This document shows positions 32,501-41,993 of a stretch of 64,000 nucleotides of DNA, in pieces. The notes below the pieces were generated by a model that saw nothing but the letters and a program-made list of their open reading frames with translations, did not search any database and was not told the origin of the DNA. The stretch is from positions 62,001-126,000 of the forward strand of contig SJRY01000312.1 of NCBI GenBank assembly GCA_011319805.1, given 5' to 3'. The translations under genes were made by a program, and so were the position numbers. Each line of letters begins with the position of its first letter. Within the stretch, counting starts at the first letter, position 1. Source of the DNA: Macrocybe gigantea. Lineage: Eukaryota > Basidiomycota > Agaricomycetes > Agaricales > Callistosporiaceae.

Positions 32501-34069
32501 CTACAGGAGCCATGCAAACAATGCATGATGACTGCAGATCGCTGGCGTCTGAAACGATGAAGCTCCAGACTGAAAGACCAGGTCATCGTCGTCAAGCTGA
32601 CGAGCGCAGACAGTGCGCAAGCAGCCCTAGAGAGGGTGAAGATCCTGGAGGTACGTCGCAAGCAATGCGAAAAGATATAGCTGAGCCGCCAGCGCCACGT
32701 GCAGAAGAATTTAGCCACCGTCTTGCCGATGAATCACAGTTGCATAACCGTACATCCGTGAACATTGCACGACATGGTTGCATTATCGTGCATCCATAAT
32801 CGGCACAGACGCGGGTCATGGTGTTCTTGACGATCGCGAAGTGAAAAAGGCCGGTATATAGCTAGTGCCGATGAATCATGGTCGCATAACAGTGCGTCCA
32901 TGAACACGGCGCAACGTTAACGGCCAATTGACTGGTGGCTGGCACTGGAGAAATCACGCCCTTGCGCACCCGGGTTTATAAACCATGACTGCATAGGCGT
33001 GCATCCATGATCCTAGCGCGACGTGTACAGGGTGAGGAGGCAAGGTCTTGGAACGTGGGAACCGTTTGCAATGAATCACAGGTCACGTGCTGTTGATGCA
33101 CCTGCAGTCCAACATCTAATGGTTCGGCGCAAGGCCTGCGAAAAAAGTGTGACACGAAAAGTGGACTTTCCCGATTTAGACGTAGCTCCGCCTATCATCC
33201 ATTTCCCTTATCTCGTCAATCGATTCAACGTTCCGGAGGTCTACACTATATGGATTGTAAGAAATATTAGCCTAGACATAAGAAAATTAACTAATGCGCG
33301 TGACATCGTTTTAGCAAGCAGAGACGTAGAGCGACAGTGGATGAGTAAGTGCAAGATATAGCACGTGAACTATTGTTTGCCCCGTTCGGGGGTTTGTTTA
33401 TATACATGCTGCAATTTGATAAGGTTGACCTCTTGCAGTCCCAACGACATCACATGATGTGTGACTCACTGTGACCAAATTTGTCATCGCGCTGGCGCCA
33501 CGGCGGACTCGTCCAAGCACAGCGGACGGGTCTGCTCGAGACATAGTATTCAGCCTGTACATTGTAGATAAAGATATATTACATTCCATCAAATTCTGCG
33601 AGCACCTCTTGAGGGATTACTCGGTGGCTACGGTATTTCTTACATGCCCATGCTGCACCTTTTCCACTGAGTCCATAAAAATACGCATGCATGAAGCGCT
33701 GTGCACGATAAGAATAGCTTATTTGAATTTGAGCTAAGATTTGAATGCCCGAACTTACCGTCGTAAGTTATTTGCACAGAGAGACGCGACAAGCGCCGGT
33801 TGCCTAATCTGGCATGAACAGTGAAAATTGAATACTCCTTCTTCGACACGTCGAAATTGGAAAATCGGAGATGGACAAAAGCTAGATAATTATATTTGCT
33901 ACAACTTGTCCATCGCCGATTTCAAATAAAATCATTGAACACAGAGCCTTGTATGAATCTACTCGATGTAACGCAAAGTAACGCTCTGCTCATGTGATGT
34001 CGTCGAAAATGCATGAGGCCAGCCTTACGGAGTCTCTGAATCAGTCACTCGAATTATCCCTATCCGTAG
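29542..34069. other. gene-poor region with possible relics
   Basis: No gene can be modelled. Coding-like scraps are a minus frame at 29977-30204 (LWSLDLQPTRTDYLPFDYQK), a plus stretch at about 31670-31942 (DVFLVYASERIEVIIRQG), a coiled-coil-like plus stretch at about 32570-32660 (LTSADSAQAALERVKILE) and a plus stretch at 33150-33250 (FPDLDVAPPIIHFPYLVNRF). None has partners in phase. A 16-bp inverted repeat (33863-33878 and 33906-33921, one mismatch) can form a hairpin. Confidence 0.4.
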
Positions 34070-34874
34070 GCAAGGCATGACCTGCGCAAAATTTTCGAGT
34101 CGTTACCACTGAAAGAGAGGACCGTCATACTGGATCCAAAGGGTAACAAATCAACGTCGAAAGATCTGGACACGACAACTCAAACCGAACTCGTCAAATC
34201 CGCTCAAGACAACGGCCAGTCAGTTTCTACCACTTTGAAAAAACAGCGCACGAAAAACGCTGAAAATGAAGACATCGAAAGTGATTCTGTAAGCATCTGA
34301 TATTCGGATCGCACTTCTGTACTAGAACCTTTCTCGACAGTATGAGAAAGGATTGGCCAGGGGTGCGCATATGAAAAAAGCAGTGGATCCCGAGAAAACT
34401 GCTAAGGTGCATATTGATCACATTACTCGCCACACACGCCTACTGAACTTTTTCCAGGAAAAAGAGAGGCAAGAGAAGAAGGCCGCCGAAGCTGAGAAAG
34501 ATCGTAGAGAGAAAAGTGCCCAGGATAAATCTCGATCCCTCATGGCCAACTTCTTCTCCAAGGCCAAGGTGGGAACGACGACAAAGGGCAGCTCATCCGA
34601 CTCTGTCACTTCGGCTCCAGCCTTGTCAGAATTTGAAAGATCGTTCAAATCTTTCACTCTGAAGAAAGACACAGAACTTGCACCCATTAATTGGTTCCTG
34701 GAAACTAGGAAAAGAAGAAACCGCATCAGGACGACTTCCAACAATGTGATTATTATTGACGACGAGGTTGAGGATACATGCCAAGCATGCAAGCCATCCT
34801 CATTGCAAAATATGACTGTCGACATTGATGGTCTCAGTCCACAAGGTTTGACCCGGCTTGCTCTCAACTCGTGA
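34070..34874 (+). pseudogene. chromatin assembly factor 1 large subunit, truncated fragment
   Basis: Two exons (34070-34288 and 34341-34874, 52-nt intron) encode 250 residues like the C-terminal part of the fungal CAF-1 large subunit (Rlf2/Cac1/p150). The order is LRKIFESLPLKERTVILDPKG, a charged KER-like helix (EKERQEKKAAEAEKDRREK), a PIP-box-like RSLMANFF and the signature FERSFKSFTLKKDTELAPINWF. The C-terminus ends NMTVDIDGLSPQGL. CAF-1 deposits H3-H4 behind replication forks through PCNA. The first several hundred residues of a normal subunit are absent, and I find no 5' exons in the preceding kilobase, so this is a partial duplicate. A coding product from a fused upstream exon cannot be excluded. 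Confidence 0.6.
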
Positions 34875-35506
34875 ATCATTGGGACTCAGAAGACTATTGC
34901 AGAACATTTACGGACCATATTGAGGTCGATACCGAACTTTGAAGGGGCGTCACCCTCTACGCAGGGCAAACGTGTACCGGGTATGAAGACAAACCCATGG
35001 TATTCCTCATCCGCCTCCTTGAAACACGATCCTTCCCTCCCCACGTGTTGTCACGCACTCGCCCAGTCTCCTCGAGGCAGCAAATATCCGACATGAAGTT
35101 CTCGAAATATTTTGCGGAATTTCGAGTTTCTTTGTGCCATTGCCTGAGGGCAATTTTGTTTCGATGAGGGATTTGTTGGTCGACCATGTCCGCCCATTCT
35201 CGGGCGGTTTGCGTGCATTTTCGCATGTCCTCGATAATGCGATCAAGCTATCAAAGGTGAGTTTGAGGTCTTTCAATAAACACAATACTCACCTCTTCTT
35301 CCTCGCTTTCACTAGCATAACCCGGCGACGAACCACGAAGGGTAACACCATTCCGCGATGCCGTATCCGGCGACTCCATATCCGACGAATCCATAGTGAG
35401 GTCAATACACTTGGGCGGTGCACTTTCCACATCCGGTTCATTTGTTTCGACGTTGGGCCGTTTGGGGCGTGGCACTGAGTCGTCTTCGTCAGTGTCCCTA
35501 TGCCGC

Positions 35507-38500
35507 TTACTGACTGTTTCCTTTTCCAACAGATCCCGCCACCTGCCGCCACCCTGCAGCACGTTTGGATCGCCAGTCCCCGTCGTCCCCGTCCGTATTA
35601 CTTCCTGCCTCAGGCTCGACATATGCAGCCTCGGTCGGTGAGGATGTATCCCCAGTGGCGGTCTTTGGTACAAGTTGCGGATGCCTATAAATAGGCGTGG
35701 TACGCCGCCGAACCACTTGGCTCCAAAACTCGGCTGATGGACGTCCAACCGCATGAACAAGGTGCTTGCATAGGTGGTGGCAATCGTATTTCTGGCACCC
35801 ACAATTGCACGTCCACTCCTCCACATCAGTAATGTATTTTTTTCCATTTTCGCGCAATGGCTTCGCTAATAACTTCAACCAGGCAGTTTTCAAATATTTC
35901 TGGTATGTCCATAGTTCCCTTGTGCGCCCTAGTCGGTAGGTATCCTGCAGAAAACCCATTCGTGCAAAATATGCTGGTGTGACGTGATAGATGAGAATCC
36001 ATACGAGATGGTCGAGTCGCGAGTGTACGTGATGATGCAGGTAATCATGCTTGAGTATCTTCCAGAAGTTTTCAACGCTCGTTGTCGTTCGTAGTCGTGA
36101 TAAGTGTTCCAATGATGAGCGTGCCCAGAGTTTCCATCTCTAGGGTGAGTACCAGTTTGCCCACATATACCCCCAGACTTCTCGAAGCCCCTGTTGCTGA
36201 CAGAACTGATACATCTCCCACACAGCATTTGCATGGATCTGTTCGCAAGTCCACGACTCAGCACTAAGGCACTCCGGGAAGATCAGGTGCTGACAAAAAT
36301 GCTTCGTGAACATATGTAGGAGTTGGTGATGATGAGGAGCTGGACAGAATGTGTATTTGGGGTCATTGACGGTGGTTTCTCCTTCCTCTACCATCCAGTC
36401 TGGTGCGTTGTCCATGTCTGTTTGATCATCTCGGGCAATATACTCATCGACATCATCCAATAGGTTCCTATGCTCCTCGCCATCATCCAAGTCGTCATTG
36501 TGTTCGAGACCATCCGCCTCAATGTCCTCTGCACATGGAAATTCGAGGATATCTTTTGAATGTTGGGGTAATGGGGTCACAGTCTGGATGCGACCATTGA
36601 TTCTGATAGTCAGACATGGGGACGAGGGGTTGGCTCTGGTGCAACATTTTGTGATTGCCCGTTGAAGCAGATTGTCAAATGCGGAATCTGCTTCTGTGAA
36701 ACGGAATTATCCTTGTCTTCTATTAGTTATATTCAATCAAATTTGACAAGGAAACTTACGATAGGTTCCTCTGCCTGGGCTATAGGGATGAAACTCGCAT
36801 CAATCCATTCAAACTCTTTCCTCGCCTCAAGAACATCATAGTAGCGTGGCCTGCGCCATAGGATAGAGAGTCGAGTTTTGATTGCTCGGAGACAATGCCA
36901 GAAACATAACTGATGTTTGGCATCTGGAAAGACAGAACGAAATGCATTGATCTCCGAGAAATCTTTATCTGTCAGTGTAATAATGGGTCTCGCCTTCCAC
37001 AAGTCACGGAAATGCTTGAGCAAATCTGTCAAGTATCTCTGTTTTCCACCTGTGGGAGACCCTGATTCAAGTTCATCACTTGCTGGGGACTGTATCAGAA
37101 GGTATCCGAGTGGACAACCAGAGCCATAAACTTCTCCGAGGAGGGCAAAAACTTCGAATCGAGACTTGTTAGTGTTCCCTGTCAACAAGGAACTGTTAAT
37201 ATGTAAAAAGCCCATTGAAACAAGTTTTCGGCACACACAAGTAGAGTCAAGTGCAATTTCACGTACTTTGCCTCCCCACTGATGGATAATTTCTGGTAGT
37301 GCAAAGGCAATGGCAATGAATCCCAGCTCATCATGCAATGGAATGGGTTCAACCACATATTGTGGTGCCAGGTTTTCTGAAGTGGTAGAAGCCTCCTGTA
37401 TTAATTTACAAGCAGACTCAACCTCATCCGCATTCCGCTGCCATTGTTTGCTGGTTTCGGTTGCCCAAATATGGTATATGGCCTTTCGAGAGAAAGATGG
37501 GGTAGGATGAGTTTTTAATATCTCGGTCCACAGCTAGAAATGAGGCATTAAAAAAGAAATCTTATATTTATTTTCATCATACCTGAGATGGGGTTTGACT
37601 GGCACTCTCGCTCCGAACATAATTCTGAATTTCACCTGGCACATCAATACACCAATATGGTATGTGGTCTTCATGGTGCTTGAGTGTGACAATAACAATG
37701 TTTTCAGCAAGTGTTAGGGTGTTGGGAGCGCGGGCATGAGAGGGACAAGGAAAGGCCGGATGGCATGGATGTGTCCGTCGGCGAGTGGAGTACGTACCGA
37801 TCATGTGTATAAATAAGCGCCTGAGTTGGGCCTACCCAATTAAGTCCCTCCGCGCATCTTGACTCAGATCCCTTACCTTCCTCGTAAGGGAATCGACTGC
37901 TCTTCGTATTACTCATCGTCTTGCACTGCTGGACAAAATAGGGCATTGAATTTGATAAAGATCCAGCCTTTGCAATCAAAGGAGGCCATTGATCCCTTGT
38001 CTCGGTGTTTAACCCCTTCAACAAGTGCTTTTCTTCGAGGCCTGTTGACGTTTATTTTGCTGAGCACAGTGATACATGAAGCAGACGCTAGAGTCGCGTT
38101 TGGCCTCATATTTGCTATGGTAACTAAGTCCTACAGTTTCAGTTATCGAAGAGGGGCAGATGTATCCATGTTACTTACACAAACCGATAATTTAACCGTT
38201 TCCAGATCAAATCTACAAGTTTGTCAGCTTTCTCCCGGAGATGAGCTGAGCTGTCCAAACTAGACACATCGACACATGCAGTCATTGTCTTCAAATCAAT
38301 GATGTCAGAAATTGAGTTCAGAAACGTGTTGAGACTCAAATTTGACAATCCACTGCTATCTTCATCTCGGTCCTTCATCATGACCGCCTTCCTGCCATCT
38401 CCCGGGGTCCTCCTCTGTTTTGGCTTGCGGATTGACATTTTCTTTGTCAGCGTTGCCTCGCTTGGCCGCATAGGTATCCGATCGGCGCTTCGAACACTCG

Positions 38501-38680
38501 CGACACGTCTTCAAGAACTCCCCTGAGCCACATGGCTTGAAATTCGCAGAATCGAGGCGTTTCTCCTTTTGACAACGTGACAATGCCGCGTCTGGTCCGA
38601 TGTATCCATTTTTGGCCATGTTCTTCTGATCTGGGACGTTTGGCATGCGACGTGATGAAAATTGTTCTACTCTACACACG
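35507..38680 (-). pseudogene. MULE transposase with SWIM zinc finger, inactivated
   Basis: Read on the minus strand from about 38.68 kb. First comes a cysteine motif (FKPCGSGEFLKTCRECSKRR), then FDCKGWIFIKFNAL, then HHEDHIPYWCIDVPGE (exon ending about 37587). Next are LWTEILKTHPTPSFSRKAIY and the transposase core FALLGEVYGSGCPLGYLLIQ, ITLTDKDFSEINAF and HQLCFWHCLRAIKTRL. The last exon covers about 36710-35507 with a C-terminal SWIM finger (CNCGCQKYDCHHLCKH). The core is the MULE DDE nuclease region. Lesions: a 219-bp insertion (37720-37938) within the N-terminal domain, an in-frame TAG at 36140-36142 where relatives read WYxPGRW, and a probable frameshift near 38430. Two introns separate the three core exons. 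Confidence 0.8.
37720..37938 (+). mobile_element. 219-bp solo-LTR-like insertion in the MULE transposase
   Basis: It begins TGTTGGGAGC, has an internal TATAAATAAG and is flanked by TAGGG on both sides (37715-37719 and 37939-37943). Removing it with one copy of TAGGG joins the transposase codons for IKFNAL and TLAENIV in frame, which shows it is an insertion. Length, TATA position and 5-bp duplication fit a solo LTR, but the right end is ACAAAA and not CA. A partial inverted copy of its right half is at 58415-58520 and ends at the same base. Confidence 0.75.
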
Positions 38681-38830
38681 TTGTTTGTCTCTCCATGTTA
38701 CAATTTTGCTATGTTATCCATCACCCTCATTTACTTCCGTCTGGCTCATCTTTTCGTCCAAGTTCCAACTGATGAGCACTCTGATAACCGAAATTGACCA
38801 GGAACGAGGGCGTTCGGAGATTTCCGGAAG

Positions 38831-38869
38831 ATCACGTGATTGACAAATCTGCTGGGTGAATAGCGTTCA
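38831..38869 (-). repeat. MULE right terminal inverted repeat
   Basis: Ends GGGTGAATAGCGTTCA, with the same subterminal CACGTGATTGACAAA as the derivative at 11018-11060. Confidence 0.85.
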
Positions 38870-39169
38870 GTGTGGTTAAGGCGCCCATGCCAGCCTTCCT
38901 CTAACAACAATGACTGTACGATGCCTTACGTCGTGCAGTTGCGCTCGCATCTTTAGTCCCGCTCATTGGCATGCACGTCTATTGGCCATCGTCCGGAACT
39001 GTATACAAATCAACTCTGCGCAATCACCCTCCATTGCCCCAAATTCTCAGTTCCATACATCATACCCAACCACCGCTTCACCTCGGCCATGAGCTTGCGC
39101 GCTGCGTCAGATATTTGGGTTATATAGAAATTATGGAAACGTGGGGTATTATGCTTGTGCTTGTCACGG

Positions 39170-40667
39170 CTACGCGGATGAGGGGAGTAACTTTGGGAGA
39201 AGCCAAAGCCATTGGAGCGTCTTCTGAGCCATGGGTATGAGGACCTGGTGTGTTTCAGCATCTTTTGCTTTCGCAGAGGAAGACATCTTACCATCACATT
39301 CTGCCAGATAAAGGCAAGCGACGCTATGAACATAATAATTTGAATGACGCTTGCTTTGGTGCGTATGCTTTGATATTCCCCAGTCGCTACATTGGGTGGT
39401 TGCTGATGCGCTGTCTTCTTCCAGATATACACTTCGCTTTTTTCGTAACCCTCGCGGGGTCTGGCCGCAATAATCGTAGGAATTCCGTCGATATCCATCG
39501 CCTGGATTGTTAATTCAGACAACGAAGTCCATTCGGTCGGGTCTACGCACCATAATCGTTTGTATCCAACCTTTTGAATCCATCTTTAACTCCTCGGCGA
39601 CCTCTCCGCTTCTCCTGTCAAAGACATAAATGACTCCGTGGTCACTTCCAATGACTATGCGACTGCAGTCTTCGGCGAACGAAATTTGACGGGCTCTCAT
39701 AGTCTTCGTCACCGGCACAGAATACGTGCGGACTCTAGCCCCCGTACCGAGGCGATACAGAGCTGCCCCCTCCGCTGGATCATCAATGCAAAATACTCCA
39801 CTTCTCGTGTTGACATCCGCGTCGCCGCTGCAATCACATTAGACCTGCTTTTGCGCTTTCGTCGACGGACGTACATCATACAACCAGTTCTCAATGTCTG
39901 CTCTAGCTTTCCATCAGACGCGCTCAGCGTATGGCTAGTGTGTGTAGGTTAGAGCGCGTAATATGTCAAACCGACACTTACATCCGCCCGTCATGCAGTC
40001 CAAACACAAGGATGCCCCGACTCTCGCCGTTAACTGGTCCGAACGCAATGGACTTCGGAACATAGTCGTTGATCACGACAGAGAAGAGGTTGCGCAGTGT
40101 TATCATAGTGTCGATTGAAAACAACTGCACGACGGCGTTGCGGTTGCAGATGGCAAGATGGCTCGACGACGCGTCGTACACTAGACCAGTTATTTCGGAG
40201 GGATCGGCGACCTGCACGCAGTATGCCTCCTCAAATGCAACCTCCTTCATGCTCATTAGAATGGGATACTATCCGAGTTATAATTCAAGCTTACTCCATT
40301 TTCCGCATTTCTTGCTTCTTTCCACCCAACAAGAAAGCCCGCCTGAGTGCCATACATCAGGCCAGCGTCCAGTTCATCCTCTCGCCTGATCCAAACGAGG
40401 GTGGTCGTGGCTCCTCTTATTCCAGCTCCTGTAGGACAACGTAACTTTGCCTTCGTTCGCATATTCCAAATCTTTACACCGTCGCTGCCTTATCAATACA
40501 TCAGTGATACTGACATCCGGAGTCATTTGGTTCTTACCACCGCATGCCAGTTTCGCGTCTTCACTTAGGCCGAGACAAATCATGCGACCCGGATACTTCA
40601 CTTTTGCTATTTTATCGTACTTGTCTTGCATGGGCAGCTTAGCGTCTGAGGGATACAAGGGTTCCAT
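39170..40667 (-). CDS. WD40-repeat protein with hydrophobic C-terminus
   Basis: A spliced minus-strand gene. Exon 1 is 40667-40538, the intron is 40537-40489, and exon 2 runs from 40488 to about 40296 and then splices to EVAFEEAYCVQ. Further exons lie at about 40245-39985, 39935-39850, 39830-39535 and 39505-39245, with a short last exon ending at the TAG at 39170. WD-like strands recur (SDGVKIWNM, GFLVGWKE, LAICNRNAVVQLFSID, SRIVIGSDHGVIYVFDRRSG). Only four to six blades are visible, so the propeller may be short. The C-terminus has a hydrophobic stretch (VIQIIMFIASLAFIW) and a second one after splicing, which suggests membrane association. WD40 propellers are protein-binding platforms. This type, with a C-terminal membrane segment, recurs in Agaricomycetes. 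It starts at MEPLYPSDAKLP. Confidence 0.75.
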
Positions 40668-40964
40668 GTGTTACGGAAGTCGGAGGTGAGATGAGTCTCT
40701 GGGAACGAACACAGGCCTTTTGAAGTCTCCTTGACAAAAAGATGAGATTTTCGCGGGCTCAATTGTTCCGTGTTTAATGATTACTTTCTTTTGTCGGTAC
40801 GTCGGTCCAGACTAACGTCATAATAACTCCACTCCTCTTCTTAACGACCAGCACAACATTTTATTGTCGCCAACAGTGGAAGACGCCGCGTTGCATTTTT
40901 ACCTTTCCCCATATGGTAGGTTGTCAGCGAATAAGAGGAGCGTCAGCGTAGTATTGTTGTTTGC

Positions 40965-41861
40965 ATGGACAAGTCAACTCTTATCGCCCCGTTTGCCCAA
41001 GCGGCACCTCCTCCTCCTCCATTGATCGTTCTTCTTCATGCAACTGACCTAGCGGTCGATCGTGTTTCAATGCTTCTTTCCGACGAAGATTTGCCTTTGA
41101 AGCATCATTACGCTCATGGTAAAGACAGCGTTCGCTGCCATCCGTATAAACGAAGCAGTGAAAGTACGCATATTGGCTCCCCTACTCTTAAATTAGGAAC
41201 CTGATTCTAGTATCTGTTTTCCAGCGCCTTCCACTGACATCGATACTCCACGTTCGCAATCTCCAATGCAGAGCGTTACTTCCAGTGACGCTGATCCTCC
41301 TCCTATGCCTGGCGGCGCGCTGGACGATGAGGATGCTCCAAGCCCCCTGTCATCGGCTTCGACGACTCCTAGGGCTAGCCCTGTCCCAGAACTTGCGCCA
41401 ACTACGTCTACCTCCCGGGAAATCGACAGGATCAGGATTAACAGACCGAAAGGAGCTGGAAGGAAAAATCTCATGGACCAAGTGAACTGGGCGCAATCGC
41501 TCATGGAGTCAATCAAAGTCGGTCTTCTTTTTTTGAACTTTTTGTGCAGTTAATATGATTTTTTAGGATGAAGCTCGGAAGCTAATACATGTTCACCTTG
41601 ATCCGTCAAGTCCTTTTTCACGTCAAAGTACTTCAAAGCTCTCCACTGTTAGAAAAGAGGTAACTGGATCATTACTTGACTGTTATGAGACGATCTGATT
41701 TTTATTGTTAGATGGTTAAAAAATATCCTGTCCTCGACAACTACGTAGAAATGTGGCCACTCGACAACGTTTTGATAGGGTTGTTGAAGTACAGCTCCTC
41801 GCACAATAAGGATGTTGCTGTGAAGAAAGCCGTACAGATGATACATCGGTCTCACAATTGA
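40965..41861 (+). CDS. hypothetical protein, 244 aa
   Basis: Four exons join in phase: 40965-41163, 41225-41517, 41567-41659 and 41712-41861. The introns are 61, 49 and 52 nt. The N-terminus is Ala/Pro-rich (APPPPPLIVLLHATDL). The middle is a disordered Ser/Pro/Asp region with a basic patch (RPKGAGRKN). The last 80 residues are helical (YVEMWPLDNVLIGLLKYSSS) and probably fold. The family is unknown. It converges with the large minus-strand orphan, 132 bp away. Confidence 0.65.
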
Positions 41862-41993
41862 ATGCTATGTACTCGAGAGTGATTGACTTGTAACTAGCAC
41901 TACTGGACCAGAATTATGATTACGGTATTGCGTTGTCGAAGGGTACATAAGCTTGACAATAGATAAAGAAACCAAGACTGCATGCAGCGATTG

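Larger units (their letters stand above)
34990..38869 (-). mobile_element. autonomous MULE DNA transposon, broken
   Basis: The right end (38831-38869) matches the TIR of the 1-kb derivative at 11018-11060. Sequence just inside it (38617-38830) matches the derivative's right half, and 34990-35770 matches its left half. A Mutator-like transposase lies between on the minus strand. The left TIR, expected near 34.7 kb by comparison, is not found; the homology stops close to the CAF-1 fragment. The element is disabled by the missing end, a nonsense codon and an insertion. Confidence 0.8.

Noticed and set aside
33950..34060. Left TIR of the autonomous MULE (GTAACGCTCTGCTCATGTGATG)
   Set aside because: It shares only scattered bases with TGAACGCTATTCACCCAGCA and is not at a homologous junction.
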